DNA of 34,798 nt from an uncultured Haliea sp. (GCA_913062625.1 CAJXWP010000003.1:69640-104437), one strand, 5' to 3'. Counted from the stretch's first letter, positions 1 through 9,449 are shown. Made by a program: numbers and translations. Notes: generated by a model not told the origin, from the letters alone.

Positions 1-104
1 ACTCCCAGACGTCGTAAAGCAGTTAAAACTGACTATGCTTTGACCACCAAGATAAAAATAACAACACATACAAATAAGAATAATTTCTAAAGAGAGATCT
101 GGAT
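1..104 (+). other. Left-edge tail of an off-window gene (frame uncertain)
   Basis: The first bases probably hold the 3' end of a plus-strand gene, because a clear plus-strand intrinsic terminator follows at 105-131. Three frames close here: at 15-17, at 41-43 (tail ending KQLKLTML) and at 88-90. DNA after about position 43 is AT-rich and non-coding in character, so an end at 43 or earlier is most likely. In Pseudomonas the gene before pcnB is the response regulator cbrB, but the few residues visible do not let me identify it. Confidence 0.3.
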
Positions 105-131
105 GGGGAAACATTGTTTCCCCTTTATTTT
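105..131 (+). terminator. Intrinsic terminator upstream of pcnB
   Basis: A perfect 8-bp stem (GGGGAAAC at 105-112, GTTTCCCC at 116-123) with a 3-nt ATT loop is followed by TTTATTTT at 124-131. The U-rich run lies only on the plus-strand side, so it terminates transcription coming from the left edge and isolates pcnB from the preceding gene. Confidence 0.85.
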
Positions 132-176
132 GACCTCATTTTGCTCGCCCAGCTGGCGGCACCGTGAATACTTCTG

Positions 177-185
177 TGGTAATAT
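177..185 (+). promoter_or_regulatory. Candidate extended -10 promoter element of pcnB
   Basis: TGG followed by TAATAT (180-185) fits an extended -10 element (TGnTATAAT with one mismatch). No convincing -35 is seen 17 bp upstream, as expected for extended -10 promoters. Transcription would begin near 192, leaving a leader of about 26-32 nt before the pcnB start region. It lies just after the upstream terminator, which makes a promoter here likely even if this exact site is uncertain. Confidence 0.35.
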
Positions 186-223
186 AAAATGTCGTTAAAC
201 ACCTTCAATAGGCTCTTATTCGT

Positions 224-1528
224 TTGGACATAATCCCTAGAGATCAACACTGTATATCCCGCAAAAATATCAGCGACGGCGCACTCAAGGTGATGTCGCG
301 ATTACGCAGTGGTGGATTTCAGGCCTATCTAGTCGGGGGCGCAGTTCGCGACCTGTTACTCGGCGGGCGGCCCAAGGACTTTGATATTGCAACGGATGCA
401 ACACCGGAAGCTGTCACGGGGCTGTTTCGCAACTCCCGCATCATTGGTCGTCGCTTTCGCATTGTGCACGTGCGTTTTGGTCGCGAGATCATCGAAGTAA
501 CCACCTTCCGCGGCCATCACGACAATAGACCAAAAGACAGCGAACAGAACGAAGCGGGAGGCAACCACTCACGGCAATCTGCCAGTGGCCTTTTGCTTCG
601 AGATAACGTTTACGGCACGCTGGAAGAAGATGCTGCGCGACGTGACCTCAGCGTGAACGCTCTGTACTACGACTCCGGAAAATTCGAAGTGTTCGATCAC
701 CTGCGCGGCCTCAAGGATCTTGAGCAACGTACTATTTGTATTATCGGAATTCCAGAGCAGCGCTACACCGAAGATCCTGTGCGTATGTTGCGTGTTGTTC
801 GTTTTGCAGCCAAGCTTGATTTCAGCATTGATCAGCAGACGGCTGAAGCTATTCCTCACTGCGCCCACCTGCTCGCAGAAATCCCCGCTGCGCGATTGTT
901 TGATGAATTCCTGAAACTTTTCCTCGCGGGAAGCGCCGCAAGAACACTAGACAAGCTTCTGGAGTACAACTTACTGCGATACCTATTTCCGAGCACCAGC
1001 AAGCGTATTCAGCAAGATGACAAAGCGTTGGCATTGGTCCAGGCGGCCATGGGGAATACGGACGAACGTATCGCCGAGGGCAAGCATGTGACACCAGCAT
1101 TTATTTTAGCAGCGCTGTTGTGGCCAATTGTCAGCGAGCAATTTGAAGTCCTTGAGAACGGCGGTGACGCACCAATGGTGGCAATGCACAGTGCCGCACA
1201 TAGCGCAATCGCCGAAGCCGTTAAACACATCTCTATTCCTCGCCGCTTCAGTCAGCCAATGCGAGAAATTTGGGAGTTTCAACTGCGCCTGCAACGACGG
1301 GCAGGTCGGAAAGCTGTAGAACTGATCGAGCACCGTCGCTTCAGGGCTGCTTATGACTTTCTACTACTGCGAGAGCAAGCCGGAGAAGATACCGGCGGAC
1401 TCGGCATTTGGTGGACAGAGATTCAGGAGTTGTCGCAAGAGCAGCGTTTTGAAAAAGCGGCATCAGTGGAAGACAACCACAAGCGACCCAAAAGAATTCG
1501 GAAGCGTCGCCCCAACCCCGCACCGTGA
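224..1528 (+). CDS. pcnB: Poly(A) polymerase I
   Basis: Adds 3' poly(A) tails to RNA and so promotes their decay by exonucleases such as PNPase. The class II nucleotidyltransferase core is clear: GG at 38-39 and the catalytic DFD at 52-54, then EDAARRDLSVNALYYD and the downstream EDPVRMLRVVRFAAKL element. The basic C-terminus (KRPKRIRKRRP) resembles that of E. coli PcnB, which is 465 aa against 434 aa here. The start must be non-AUG: an in-frame stop lies at 209-211, the conserved IPRDQHCISRK motif begins at codon 4, and the first in-frame ATG comes only at about codon 24. Candidates are TTG 224 or ATT 218; the TAGG at 209-212 is better spaced for ATT. E. coli pcnB is known to use AUU. The gene overlaps folK by 4 nt (GTGA). 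Confidence 0.95.
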   Translation: MDIIPRDQHCISRKNISDGALKVMSRLRSGGFQAYLVGGAVRDLLLGGRPKDFDIATDATPEAVTGLFRNSRIIGRRFRIVHVRFGREIIEVTTFRGHHDNRPKDSEQNEAGGNHSRQSASGLLLRDNVYGTLEEDAARRDLSVNALYYDSGKFEVFDHLRGLKDLEQRTICIIGIPEQRYTEDPVRMLRVVRFAAKLDFSIDQQTAEAIPHCAHLLAEIPAARLFDEFLKLFLAGSAARTLDKLLEYNLLRYLFPSTSKRIQQDDKALALVQAAMGNTDERIAEGKHVTPAFILAALLWPIVSEQFEVLENGGDAPMVAMHSAAHSAIAEAVKHISIPRRFSQPMREIWEFQLRLQRRAGRKAVELIEHRRFRAAYDFLLLREQAGEDTGGLGIWWTEIQELSQEQRFEKAASVEDNHKRPKRIRKRRPNPAP

Positions 1529-2043
1529 CATCCGTCTACATTAGCCTGGGTAGCAATTTATGCGGCCCTGAGAGTCAATTAAGTAAAGCAGTAGCCGCAC
1601 TGGAACAACTGCAGCAAACACGTATTGAGAGGATATCAAGCATTTATCGCAGTGCAGCGGTCGGACCGGGTGCGCAACCAGATTACCTAAATATTGTACT
1701 GCTGCTTGCGACGAATCTCTCCCCGATAGCATTACTGGATGCCACTCAGCAGATAGAGTTGGATCAAGGCCGTGTGCGAAACATTCGGTGGGGAGCTCGC
1801 ACCCTCGATATCGACCTGCTGTTATACGGCGATCTGCTGATAGATTCACTACGATTAACCGTCCCGCACCCGCGCATGAAACAGCGCAATTTCGTGCTGT
1901 ATCCTTTGCGCGAAATCAGCGACACTAATTTAGTATTGCCGGACGGAAGTGATCTGGATACCTTATTGCTGCAGTGCTCAGAGCTCGACCTGATCAGAAC
2001 TGAACACCCGCCACTGATTAATGAATACTCGCCAAGCGGGTAG
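1525..2043 (+). CDS. folK: 6-hydroxymethyl-7,8-dihydropterin pyrophosphokinase
   Basis: Transfers pyrophosphate from ATP to 6-hydroxymethyl-dihydropterin, the step before dihydropteroate synthase in folate synthesis; cytosolic. The 172-aa product has the N-terminal YISLGSNL strand, the family signature RWGARTLDIDLLLYG with its Mg-binding Asp pair, and the VPHPRMKQRNFVLYPL segment. Length is slightly above that of E. coli FolK (159 aa) because of a longer C-terminus. The GTG start overlaps the pcnB stop in a GTGA arrangement, which indicates translational coupling. The pcnB-folK pairing is standard in gammaproteobacteria. Confidence 0.96.
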   Translation: MTSVYISLGSNLCGPESQLSKAVAALEQLQQTRIERISSIYRSAAVGPGAQPDYLNIVLLLATNLSPIALLDATQQIELDQGRVRNIRWGARTLDIDLLLYGDLLIDSLRLTVPHPRMKQRNFVLYPLREISDTNLVLPDGSDLDTLLLQCSELDLIRTEHPPLINEYSPSG

Positions 2044-2063
2044 CACAAAAGAGGCTATGCCTA

Positions 2064-2744
2064 ATGCCGAACACACAGGCTATTAATGTAGATCTGAAAG
2101 GGCGTAAGCCACCTGCCTTCATCGCAGTGGAAGGCTCCATAGGCGTAGGCAAAACAACCCTCGCCAAGAAGCTGGCCGCCAGCTTCAACTATACTGTGCT
2201 GCTTGAAGAAGCTGAAGAGAATCCATTCCTAGAGAAATTTTATCAGCGTCGCACGCAGGGGGCTTTAGCGACCCAATTATTTTTCCTATTTCAACGAGCA
2301 CAAAAGATTCAGGATATGCGTCAGACTGACATTTTTGAGCCCGCGCGCGTGACCGACTTTCTCATAGAGAAAGACCCCCTCTTTGCGAAGATCAACCTCG
2401 ATAGAGACGAATATAAGCTCTACGACAAAGTCTATAAACAACTTACCATAGATGCCCCTAAGCCTGATCTTGTTCTTTACCTGCAGGCATCCACCGACGT
2501 ACTACTATCACGCATCGAAAACCGCGGTTTAGCCATGGAGAGGAACATCGATAGGAGCTATCTGGAACGGCTAAACGAAGTGTACAGTGAGTTCTTTCTA
2601 TATTACGATGACGCCCCTCTACTTATCGTTAACGCCAGCGAAATTGATCTGGCCAACAGCGCGGCAGATTACAAAGACTTGGTGAATTATTTGCTCGATA
2701 TTCGCAGTGGGCGCCACTATTTCAACCCCACCTTTTTTAGATAG
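2064..2744 (+). CDS. Deoxynucleoside kinase (dAK/dGK family)
   Basis: A 226-aa P-loop kinase of the deoxyadenosine/deoxyguanosine kinase type, expected to salvage deoxynucleosides to 5'-monophosphates in the cytosol. The Walker A motif GSIGVGKTT is at residues 24-32. It is followed by a typical LLEEAEENPFLEKFY segment, the EPARVTDF region (a variant of the usual DR[ST] lid-region context), and DLVLYLQASTDVLLSRI with ENRG downstream. The ATG at 2064 has an AGAGG ribosome-binding site 9 nt upstream. The gene sits between folK and panB, a position this family often occupies in gammaproteobacteria. Which deoxynucleoside is preferred cannot be read from the sequence. Confidence 0.85.
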   Translation: MPNTQAINVDLKGRKPPAFIAVEGSIGVGKTTLAKKLAASFNYTVLLEEAEENPFLEKFYQRRTQGALATQLFFLFQRAQKIQDMRQTDIFEPARVTDFLIEKDPLFAKINLDRDEYKLYDKVYKQLTIDAPKPDLVLYLQASTDVLLSRIENRGLAMERNIDRSYLERLNEVYSEFFLYYDDAPLLIVNASEIDLANSAADYKDLVNYLLDIRSGRHYFNPTFFR

Positions 2745-2800
2745 TGTTGCTACCTTACAGAACCTGAAGTAATGACAAAGAACCAGACAGGACGCTAGCC

Positions 2801-3592
2801 ATGGGTAAAATTACGATTAGCACCCTGGATAAAATGAAAGCCAGCGGTGAAAAATTTGTCTGCATCACTGCCTATGACGCCACCTTCTCCCGCATTATCA
2901 GTGACGTAGGGGCAGAAGCCATTCTGGTAGGCGATTCTTTGGGCATGGTATTGCAGGGGCACGACAGCACCATACCGGTGACCATCTCCGATATGGCTTA
3001 CCATACGCAGTGCGTATGCAGAGCAGAACCAAAATCATTGGTTATCGCGGATCTCCCTTTCATGAGTTATACCACTACACAGCAGGCTATGGAGAGCGCC
3101 ACTCAACTCATGCAAGCGGGTGCGCATATGGTAAAAATGGAAGGTGGCACTTGGCTAAGCGACACCATCAGCAGATTGGTAGAGCGTGGAATTCCGGTGT
3201 GTGCTCACCTGGGCCTCACTCCACAATCTGTCAATGCGTTTGGTGGCTTCAAAGTTCAGGGGCGGACGCCCAAAGAGGCTAAGTCTATTTTGGCAGATGC
3301 CGTGGAAATTCAGGACGCCGGCGCGAGTTTGGTTGTACTGGAGTGCATCCCCTCGCATCTGGCGGCTGATATCAGTCGGAAACTAGACATTCCCGTCATT
3401 GGTATCGGTGCCGGGCGCGATACGGATGGGCAGGTTCTCGTTATGCATGACTTGCTCGGACTTTCACAACATACGGCACGATTCGTACAAAACTTCATGG
3501 AAGACCAAGCCAGTATTGCGGGCGGTCTTCGCGCCTTTGTCGACGCGGTCAAGTCGGGCCACTACCCGCGAGAAGAGCACACTTACAGCTGA
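2801..3592 (+). CDS. panB: 3-methyl-2-oxobutanoate hydroxymethyltransferase
   Basis: First committed step of pantothenate synthesis: moves a hydroxymethyl group from 5,10-methylene-tetrahydrofolate to alpha-ketoisovalerate, giving ketopantoate. At 263 aa it aligns without gaps to the numbering of the E. coli enzyme: Mg ligands Asp45 (VGDSLGM), Asp84 (IADLPFMSY) and Glu114 (VKMEGG), and catalytic Glu181 (LECIPSHLA). The ATG has an AGGA about 9 nt upstream. A link between folate and pantothenate genes makes sense because PanB consumes a folate cofactor. Unusually, 263 bp separate it from panC. Confidence 0.97.
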   Translation: MGKITISTLDKMKASGEKFVCITAYDATFSRIISDVGAEAILVGDSLGMVLQGHDSTIPVTISDMAYHTQCVCRAEPKSLVIADLPFMSYTTTQQAMESATQLMQAGAHMVKMEGGTWLSDTISRLVERGIPVCAHLGLTPQSVNAFGGFKVQGRTPKEAKSILADAVEIQDAGASLVVLECIPSHLAADISRKLDIPVIGIGAGRDTDGQVLVMHDLLGLSQHTARFVQNFMEDQASIAGGLRAFVDAVKSGHYPREEHTYS

Positions 3593-3855
3593 TCACCGGC
3601 TTACGTCGCTGCATTATTAGACATGTAGTGGGCGCTCACTTACAAGTGGGGTATAAAAACACAGTTACAGGCCTTTTAGTGCTTCTTTTCGTAACAAATA
3701 ATGTGAATTATCCCTAAAAACACATTGCCGGGTGAGATAGGTTGAGGCATACTTTCTGATAATCGAAGAGTAAACTCCAATTCAGGGCAAGGGTTAGAAC
3801 CAGTGTTGTTTACTGGTTTAGCGTTATCATTCCGGACCTCAGGGATAAAGTAGAT
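3593..3855 (+). promoter_or_regulatory. panB-panC intergenic gap with hairpin; no gene seen
   Basis: In most relatives panC follows panB closely. Here 263 bp intervene. They contain a perfect 7-bp inverted repeat (AACCAGT 3798-3804, ACTGGTT 3812-3818, 7-nt loop) about 38 nt before the panC ATG, and a weaker CACTT/AAGTG repeat near 3640. No U-tract follows either, so neither is a clear terminator. The only open frame over the gap runs on the minus strand into panC and has no family features. The gap may hold a separate panC promoter or leader, or the remnant of a lost gene. Confidence 0.3.
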
Positions 3856-4743
3856 ATGCGAACTTATAGCAGCAATGCTCAGTTGCAATCCGCTCTTCGC
3901 GGTTTTCGCCACAGTGGTCAGAGTATTGGTTTTGTGCCGACCATGGGAAATTTACATGAGGGTCATTTAGACCTCGTTCGAAAAGCTCGTCAGTTGTGTG
4001 ACATCGTTGTTGTGAGCATTTTCGTTAACCCCTTGCAGTTTGGCCCTACTGACGACCTTGATGCCTACCCTCGCACACTAGCCACGGACAAAGAAAAACT
4101 ATTTAGCGAAGGCGTTCAGGTGCTGTATACGCCTGGTGTAGAAGATATTTATCCTAAAGGGATGCAGGCTCAGACCCTCGTGCATGTTCCTGAGTTGGGT
4201 GACATGCTCTGTGGTAGCAGTAGACCAGGACATTTTGACGGCGTTACCACCGTCGTCAGCAAATTATTTAATATCGTACAGCCTGACATAGCGGTTTTCG
4301 GGGAAAAGGACTTCCAGCAATTGTCTATTGTCCGAAAAATGGTTAAAGATCTGTGCGTACCGATCAGCATCTTCGGCGTCGCTACCACCCGTGACGAAGA
4401 TGGGTTGGCCAAAAGTTCTCGTAACGGCTACCTCTCCTTTGAGCAGAGGCGTATCGCGCCCACATTAAATCAAACGCTTAATAGTTGCCGCGAAGCAATC
4501 GCGTGCGGGTTTGACAATTTTTTTGAATTGGAATCACATGCGCGTATGAAGCTACTGCAGGCGGGGTTTGATCCAGACTACTTTGCAGTTTGCGATGCCC
4601 GCACTTTGCTTGCCGTTACACAAGACACTGAGGAAATCGCTATCTTAGCAGCCGCATGTCTGGGATCTACACGTCTCATCGACAACGTGAGGCTGTCGCT
4701 CAACCCCGTCTCCGATTGGGGCATGCTGGCTAGCGGCCACTAA
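3856..4743 (+). CDS. panC: Pantothenate synthetase (pantoate-beta-alanine ligase)
   Basis: Condenses pantoate and beta-alanine with ATP through a pantoyl-adenylate, completing pantothenate for coenzyme A. The 295-aa protein carries the nucleotidyltransferase HxGH motif at His34-Glu-Gly-His37 within GFVPTMGNLHEGH, the SIFVNPLQFGP pantoate-binding stretch, GEKDFQQL, and the KMSKS-like SSRNGYLS. It is about 12 residues longer than E. coli PanC, mostly at the C-terminus. The ATG is preceded by AGGGA at 3841-3845. panD, the beta-alanine source, is not present after it; acs follows instead. Confidence 0.97.
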   Translation: MRTYSSNAQLQSALRGFRHSGQSIGFVPTMGNLHEGHLDLVRKARQLCDIVVVSIFVNPLQFGPTDDLDAYPRTLATDKEKLFSEGVQVLYTPGVEDIYPKGMQAQTLVHVPELGDMLCGSSRPGHFDGVTTVVSKLFNIVQPDIAVFGEKDFQQLSIVRKMVKDLCVPISIFGVATTRDEDGLAKSSRNGYLSFEQRRIAPTLNQTLNSCREAIACGFDNFFELESHARMKLLQAGFDPDYFAVCDARTLLAVTQDTEEIAILAAACLGSTRLIDNVRLSLNPVSDWGMLASGH

Positions 4744-4840
4744 ACCCAAACCATTTTTATACTATTGTCATCGATCGGCTTTTACAACACAGCCGGATTA
4801 GTATTATTTTGTACTGCGCAAATGTAATAGGAAAAATCAT

Positions 4841-6772
4841 ATGCCTGTCTCTCTCACCCGCCCAGTGCCTGCGAATTTCAATGATGCCCACATAGATGCT
4901 CAACGCTATCGGGATATGTACCAACAGTCATTGGATAATCCTGACAGTTTCTGGGCAGAGATGGCTAATGCGTTTTTGTCCTGGGATCGAACATGGGACA
5001 CCGTTGCCCGCTATGATTTCACCAAGGGTGATGCCCAATGGTTCGCTGGAGGCAAGCTCAATGTATCCTACAATTGCATTGACCGGCACCTCCCTGAGCG
5101 CGCTGACCAAACGGCACTGATCTGGGAAGGGGATGATCCGGCGGACTGCAAACACATTACCTATGCGCAATTGAAAGATCACGTCTGCAGACTGGCCAAC
5201 ACCCTAAAAGCTCGCGGTGTGCGAAAGGGCGACCGCGTGTGCATTTACATGCCGATGATTCCTGAAGCCGCTTTTGCAATGTTAGCCTGCACCCGCATTG
5301 GTGCTGTGCACTCAGTGGTATTTGGTGGATTTTCTCCAGAAGCCCTCAAAGATCGAATACTGGACTCAGACTGCCGAACGTTGATTACCGCGGACGAAGG
5401 CGTCCGCGGAGGTAAGAAGGTCTCACTCAAAGCCAATGCAGACAAAGCACTGGCGGACTGTCCCAATGTTCATACCTGTCTGGTTATAAAACACACCGAT
5501 GCGGATATTGCATGGCAAGAGGACCGAGACATTTGGTACCACAACACAGTTGACGTTGCAGACAGCGATTGCGCACCTGAATCCATGGATGCCGAGGACC
5601 CTCTCTTCATACTCTACACATCAGGCTCCACGGGCAAGCCCAAGGGGGTGCTGCATACCACTGGCGGATACCTGCTGCAGTCCGCCATGACATTCAAGTA
5701 TGTGTTTGACTATCGCGACGGTGAGGTTTTTTGGTGTACGGCTGATGTTGGGTGGATCACGGGCCACACTTATATTATCTATGGCCCACTTGCCAACGGC
5801 GCAATTTCTCTCATGTTTGAGGGTGTGCCTACGTATCCTGATGCAGGCCGTTGCTGGGAAGTGATCGATAAACATCAGGTAAGCATATTTTACACGGCAC
5901 CCACGGCAATTCGCGCCCTTCACGCAATGGGCGATGAGCCCGTCACTCGCAGCTCACGCAAGAGCTTAAGGCTATTGGGTACCGTGGGGGAACCCATCAA
6001 TCCGGAAGCATGGGAATGGTATTACAAAGTGATTGGCGACTCTCGCTGCCCCATCGTGGACACTTGGTGGCAGACGGAAACAGGTGCACATATGATTACG
6101 CCATTACCCGGAGCCATGGACCTGAAGCCCGGTTTCGCCAGCCTACCCTTCTTCGGCGTCGACCTAGCATTGTTAACTGAACAAGGCGTCGAAATTGAGG
6201 GTCCTGGCGCAGGCTACCTTGTGATCAAGTCATCCTGGCCGAGCCAGATTCGCAGTGTATATGGCGACCACCAACGCATGATTGACACTTATTTTAAGCC
6301 CTACCCCGGCTACTACTTCACCGGAGACGGTGCCAGTCGTGATGAGGATGGCTATTATAGAATCACCGGCCGCGTGGATGATGTACTCAATGTCTCCGGT
6401 CACCGCTTGGGTACTGCCGAAATCGAAAGCGCCCTCGTCCTGCACGCATTAATTTCTGAAGCTGCCGTGGTGGGCTATCCTCACGACATCAAAGGCCAGG
6501 GCATATACGCCTACGTCACACCCATGCAGGGTATCGAGCCGTCCGAAAAATTACGGGCAGAGTTGGTGGCCTCATGCGCGGCAGAAATCGGATCCATCGC
6601 CAAACCCGACATCATTCAGTGGGCACCCGGGCTACCCAAAACCCGCTCAGGAAAAATTATGCGCAGAATCCTGCGTAAAATTGCTGAAAACGAGCTGGAT
6701 AACCTCGGCGATATCAGCACCCTAGCCGATCCGTCTGTGGTGGAAAATCTGGTGAAAAATCGACCGTCCTGA
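4841..6772 (+). CDS. acs: Acetyl-coenzyme A synthetase
   Basis: Activates acetate to acetyl-CoA via acetyl-AMP, allowing growth on acetate. The 643-aa protein spans the full ANL adenylating fold: phosphate-binding loop [11 protein letters not shown] at 259-269, the DTWWQTETG motif, [20 protein letters not shown] hinge region, and the C-terminal catalytic lysine Lys605 in [10 protein letters not shown], the residue that protein acetyltransferases modify in known Acs proteins. Length and motif wording fit Acs better than propionyl-CoA synthetase PrpE. The ATG has an AGGA 9 nt upstream. A 97-bp gap after panC holds a weak CGGCT/AGCCG hairpin, so acs may have its own promoter. It ends at the shared terminator 6835-6864. 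Confidence 0.95.
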   Translation: MPVSLTRPVPANFNDAHIDAQRYRDMYQQSLDNPDSFWAEMANAFLSWDRTWDTVARYDFTKGDAQWFAGGKLNVSYNCIDRHLPERADQTALIWEGDDPADCKHITYAQLKDHVCRLANTLKARGVRKGDRVCIYMPMIPEAAFAMLACTRIGAVHSVVFGGFSPEALKDRILDSDCRTLITADEGVRGGKKVSLKANADKALADCPNVHTCLVIKHTDADIAWQEDRDIWYHNTVDVADSDCAPESMDAEDPLFILYTSGSTGKPKGVLHTTGGYLLQSAMTFKYVFDYRDGEVFWCTADVGWITGHTYIIYGPLANGAISLMFEGVPTYPDAGRCWEVIDKHQVSIFYTAPTAIRALHAMGDEPVTRSSRKSLRLLGTVGEPINPEAWEWYYKVIGDSRCPIVDTWWQTETGAHMITPLPGAMDLKPGFASLPFFGVDLALLTEQGVEIEGPGAGYLVIKSSWPSQIRSVYGDHQRMIDTYFKPYPGYYFTGDGASRDEDGYYRITGRVDDVLNVSGHRLGTAEIESALVLHALISEAAVVGYPHDIKGQGIYAYVTPMQGIEPSEKLRAELVASCAAEIGSIAKPDIIQWAPGLPKTRSGKIMRRILRKIAENELDNLGDISTLADPSVVENLVKNRPS

Positions 6773-6834
6773 GCCGCCACTGCATGCTATGCCATCCTCA
6801 TTGGGCCTGAGAATGAAGGGAAATTTTGATAAAA

Positions 6835-6864
6835 AAAGGGGTGTGCCTAACAGCACACCCCTTT
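6835..6864. terminator. Bidirectional terminator between acs and pnp
   Basis: A 9-bp GC-rich stem (GGGGTGTGC 6838-6846, GCACACCCC 6853-6861) with a 6-nt loop is extended by A-T pairs. Read on the minus strand it ends in seven U residues (A-run 6831-6837), a strong intrinsic terminator for pnp. Read on the plus strand the tail is only UUUAU, a weaker terminator for acs. Its place between convergent genes supports both uses. Confidence 0.9.
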
Positions 6865-6892
6865 ATCAGGCCAAAAAGGCTTAGATGACGAT

Positions 6893-9022
6893 TTACTCAG
6901 GCGCTTCCTGAGCCGGCACTGCCTCAACAGCAGAAGCCTCGTCTTCCAGTAGTTCCTTGATAGAAAGCTTGATCCGGCCACGCTGATCTACATCCAGTAC
7001 TTTGACACGAACCACCTCACCTTCCTTAAGATGATCAGACACATTCTCCACACGCTCATTCGCAATCTGCGAAATGTGTACTAGCCCATCCTTACCAGGC
7101 AGGATATTAATAAAGGCACCGAAGTCTACGATACGAGCAACCGTTCCTTCATACACGGCTCCAATTTCCGCTTCTGCTGTAATCTCTTCCACCAAAGCCA
7201 CTGCGGCATCTCTCGAAGCCTGGTCCTGACCAAAGATACGCACAGTACCATCGTCATCAATATCGACAGTCGCACCAGACTGTTCAGTGATTGAACGGAT
7301 CATAGCACCGCCTTTCCCGATGATATCCCGGATTTTATCGGAATCAACTTTGAGTGTGGTCATGCTCGGTGCATTTTCAGATGTTACAGTCCGCGCTGTA
7401 GCCAGCACTTCATTCATCTGTCCCAGGATGTGCAAGCGGGCAACCTGTGCCTGCTCCAATGCGACTTCCATGATCTGCTCGTTGATGCCTTCAATCTTGA
7501 TATCCATCTGCAGAGCTGTCACACCCTCTGCAGTTCCTGCCACTTTGAAGTCCATGTCACCGAGGTGATCTTCATCGCCCAAGATGTCGGTAAGTACCGC
7601 AAACTGGTTGCCTTCTTTTACCAAGCCCATAGCGATGCCGGCAACGGGCGCTTTCAAAGGCACACCTGCAGCCATCAATGCCAAGGAACCTACACAAACC
7701 GAGGCCATGGAGCTAGAACCGTTAGATTCCGTGATCTCCGATACAACACGAATCGTGTAGGGGAAATCCTCGTTGCTAGGCAGAACGGCGGTTAGGCCGC
7801 GACGCGCCAAACGGCCATGACCCACTTCGCGACGATTCGTAAAACCAACGCGACCTGCTTCACCCACAGAGTATGGAGGGAAATTATAGTGCAACATAAA
7901 GGGATCTCGACGCTCACCTTCCAACGCATCGATGATCTGCGAGTCACGCGTAGAACCGAGTGTTACAGCACCGATTGCCTGTGTCTCGCCGCGCGTAAAC
8001 AGCGCACTACCGTGAACTTTGGAGAGCACGTCAACCTCACACGCTATGGGTCGCACAGTGCGAGTATCACGACCATCAATACGCGGTTCACCGGACAAAA
8101 TACGCTTGCGAACCAAACTCTTTTCAAGCTTCTTGAAGATGTTCTTCACTTCGTCTGCAGAAGGTCCGCCTTCCACAACAAGAGCAGCGATTGCGGCGGC
8201 GCGGATTGCACTGACACGCTCGTAACGATCTGCCTTCTCGGTGATACGGTATGCTTCACCCAGATCAACTTTGACCTGATCTTCAACAGCCGTCATTAAT
8301 GCTTCATCGACACCTGCAAGTTCCCACCCCCAGCGAGGTTTGCCCGCTTCGGCAACCAATTCATTGATGGCCTGAATCACTGCCTGCATTTCCTGATGTG
8401 CAAACAAAACTGCACCCAGCATTTGGTCTTCGCTCAATTCCTGTGCCTGAGACTCAACCATCAATACCGCATCCTTCGTGCCGGCAACAATCATGTCTAG
8501 CTTGCTGTCTGCCAACTGCGCATAAGTAGGATTAAGGAAATAACCTTGAGCCTCATTAAAGCCAACCCGCGCTCCGCCGATGGGACCATTGAATGGGCAA
8601 CCCGAAATTGCCAACGCAGCAGACGTACCAATCATCGCGGGGATATCGGGGTCAATATGCTTATCCGCAGACATAACAGTACAGATAACTTGTACTTCGT
8701 TCATGAAGCCCTTTGGAAACAAAGGGCGAATAGGACGGTCAATCAGACGAGACGTCAGTGTTTCTTTTTCACTAGGACGTGCTTCGCGCTTGAAGAAGCC
8801 ACCGGGTATCCTGCCTACTGCATAAGCTTTTTCTTGATAATGAACTGCCAGCGGAAAGAAATCGCGACCTGGTCGCTCGGTTTTTTCCGCAACCACGGTG
8901 CACAACACAGAAGTGTTCTCAACCGTCACCAAGACCGCCCCACTCGCTTGACGAGCAATACGACCGGTCTCCAAAGTGACCGTCTGGCCACCGTACTGGA
9001 ATGTTTTAGTTACTGGATTCAC
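6893..9022 (-). CDS. pnp: Polyribonucleotide nucleotidyltransferase (PNPase)
   Basis: Phosphorolytic 3'-5' exoribonuclease and RNA degradosome component. The GTG at 9022 is chosen because it begins the conserved [11 protein letters not shown] start of the family and has GGAG 7 nt upstream; the open frame runs 14 codons further but those residues do not match. The resulting 709 aa compare with 711 in E. coli. Two RNase PH domains come first ([22 protein letters not shown], then [17 protein letters not shown]). They are followed by a KH domain (about 553-612, IIGKGGAMI) and an S1 domain from about 621 ([20 protein letters not shown]). It is last in the rimP-to-pnp block, 65 bp after rpsO, as in E. 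coli. Confidence 0.97.
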   Translation of the reverse strand: MNPVTKTFQYGGQTVTLETGRIARQASGAVLVTVENTSVLCTVVAEKTERPGRDFFPLAVHYQEKAYAVGRIPGGFFKREARPSEKETLTSRLIDRPIRPLFPKGFMNEVQVICTVMSADKHIDPDIPAMIGTSAALAISGCPFNGPIGGARVGFNEAQGYFLNPTYAQLADSKLDMIVAGTKDAVLMVESQAQELSEDQMLGAVLFAHQEMQAVIQAINELVAEAGKPRWGWELAGVDEALMTAVEDQVKVDLGEAYRITEKADRYERVSAIRAAAIAALVVEGGPSADEVKNIFKKLEKSLVRKRILSGEPRIDGRDTRTVRPIACEVDVLSKVHGSALFTRGETQAIGAVTLGSTRDSQIIDALEGERRDPFMLHYNFPPYSVGEAGRVGFTNRREVGHGRLARRGLTAVLPSNEDFPYTIRVVSEITESNGSSSMASVCVGSLALMAAGVPLKAPVAGIAMGLVKEGNQFAVLTDILGDEDHLGDMDFKVAGTAEGVTALQMDIKIEGINEQIMEVALEQAQVARLHILGQMNEVLATARTVTSENAPSMTTLKVDSDKIRDIIGKGGAMIRSITEQSGATVDIDDDGTVRIFGQDQASRDAAVALVEEITAEAEIGAVYEGTVARIVDFGAFINILPGKDGLVHISQIANERVENVSDHLKEGEVVRVKVLDVDQRGRIKLSIKELLEDEASAVEAVPAQEAPE

Positions 9023-9087
9023 TTTAATTCTCCAATTCTCAGAATGACACCGAGGCGTTCCCATGAGCGCCCCGGCAAGGGTGTGGC

Positions 9088-9357
9088 CTATCTACGGAGG
9101 CCAAGTCGCTTAATCAGATCACTGTAACGCGGAACACTTTTGCGCTTTAGGTAGTCCAGCAACTTACGACGCTGGTTAACCATCCGAATCAGACCTCGGC
9201 GGGAGTGGTGGTCGTGTGAATGCGCTTTGAAGTGCCCCTGCAGCTGCTCAATGTTCGCTGTCAGCAGTGCTACCTGTACCTCTGGGGAGCCTGTATCACC
9301 TTCGGCCACCTGATACTCTTTTACAATCTCTGCTTTCTTTTCTACATGTAATGCCAT
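9088..9357 (-). CDS. rpsO: 30S ribosomal protein S15
   Basis: Primary 16S rRNA-binding protein that organises the central domain of the small subunit and contacts the 23S rRNA. The ATG at 9357 gives 89 aa, the standard length, starting [12 protein letters not shown]. An AAGGA site lies just upstream on the minus strand; the open frame runs 14 codons further but those are not S15-like. The signature region [16 protein letters not shown] and the C-terminal [16 protein letters not shown] are intact. In E. coli S15 represses its own translation by binding its mRNA leader; the hairpin at 9387-9400 may play this role here. Confidence 0.97.
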   Translation of the reverse strand: MALHVEKKAEIVKEYQVAEGDTGSPEVQVALLTANIEQLQGHFKAHSHDHHSRRGLIRMVNQRRKLLDYLKRKSVPRYSDLIKRLGLRR

Positions 9358-9386
9358 TGCTCTTTCCTTTTGCTTAATCTGCCTTA

Positions 9387-9443
9387 GGTGGCGCACCACC
9401 CGTCATTAATAGAAGAGCCTGTCCGTGCAGATTTACAGACAGG
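9387..9443 (-). promoter_or_regulatory. Structured rpsO leader / truB-rpsO intergenic hairpins
   Basis: Between the truB stop and the rpsO start are two inverted repeats. CCTGTC/GACAGG (9418-9423 and 9438-9443, 14-nt loop) begins 6 nt after truB and is followed on the minus strand by CTCTTCTATT, a poor terminator tail. GGTGG/CCACC (9387-9391 and 9396-9400, 4-nt loop) lies about 30 nt before the rpsO ATG. The second could belong to an S15 autoregulatory leader; that is an inference from E. coli, not a match to its pseudoknot. Confidence 0.35.
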
Positions 9444-9449
9444 TTCGCG

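Noticed and set aside
3676-3912. 78-codon minus-strand open frame in the panB-panC gap
   Set aside because: It overlaps the panC start antisense, has no clear ribosome-binding site and no recognisable features.
4841-6772. Propionyl-CoA synthetase (prpE) as identity of the acyl-CoA synthetase gene
   Set aside because: Length of 643 aa and motif wording (DTWWQTETG context, C-terminal [14 protein letters not shown]) fit Acs; no prp genes adjoin.
7287-8825. Several plus-strand open frames of 60-190 codons across pnp
   Set aside because: They are antisense to the well-supported pnp gene, lack ribosome-binding sites and have no family features.
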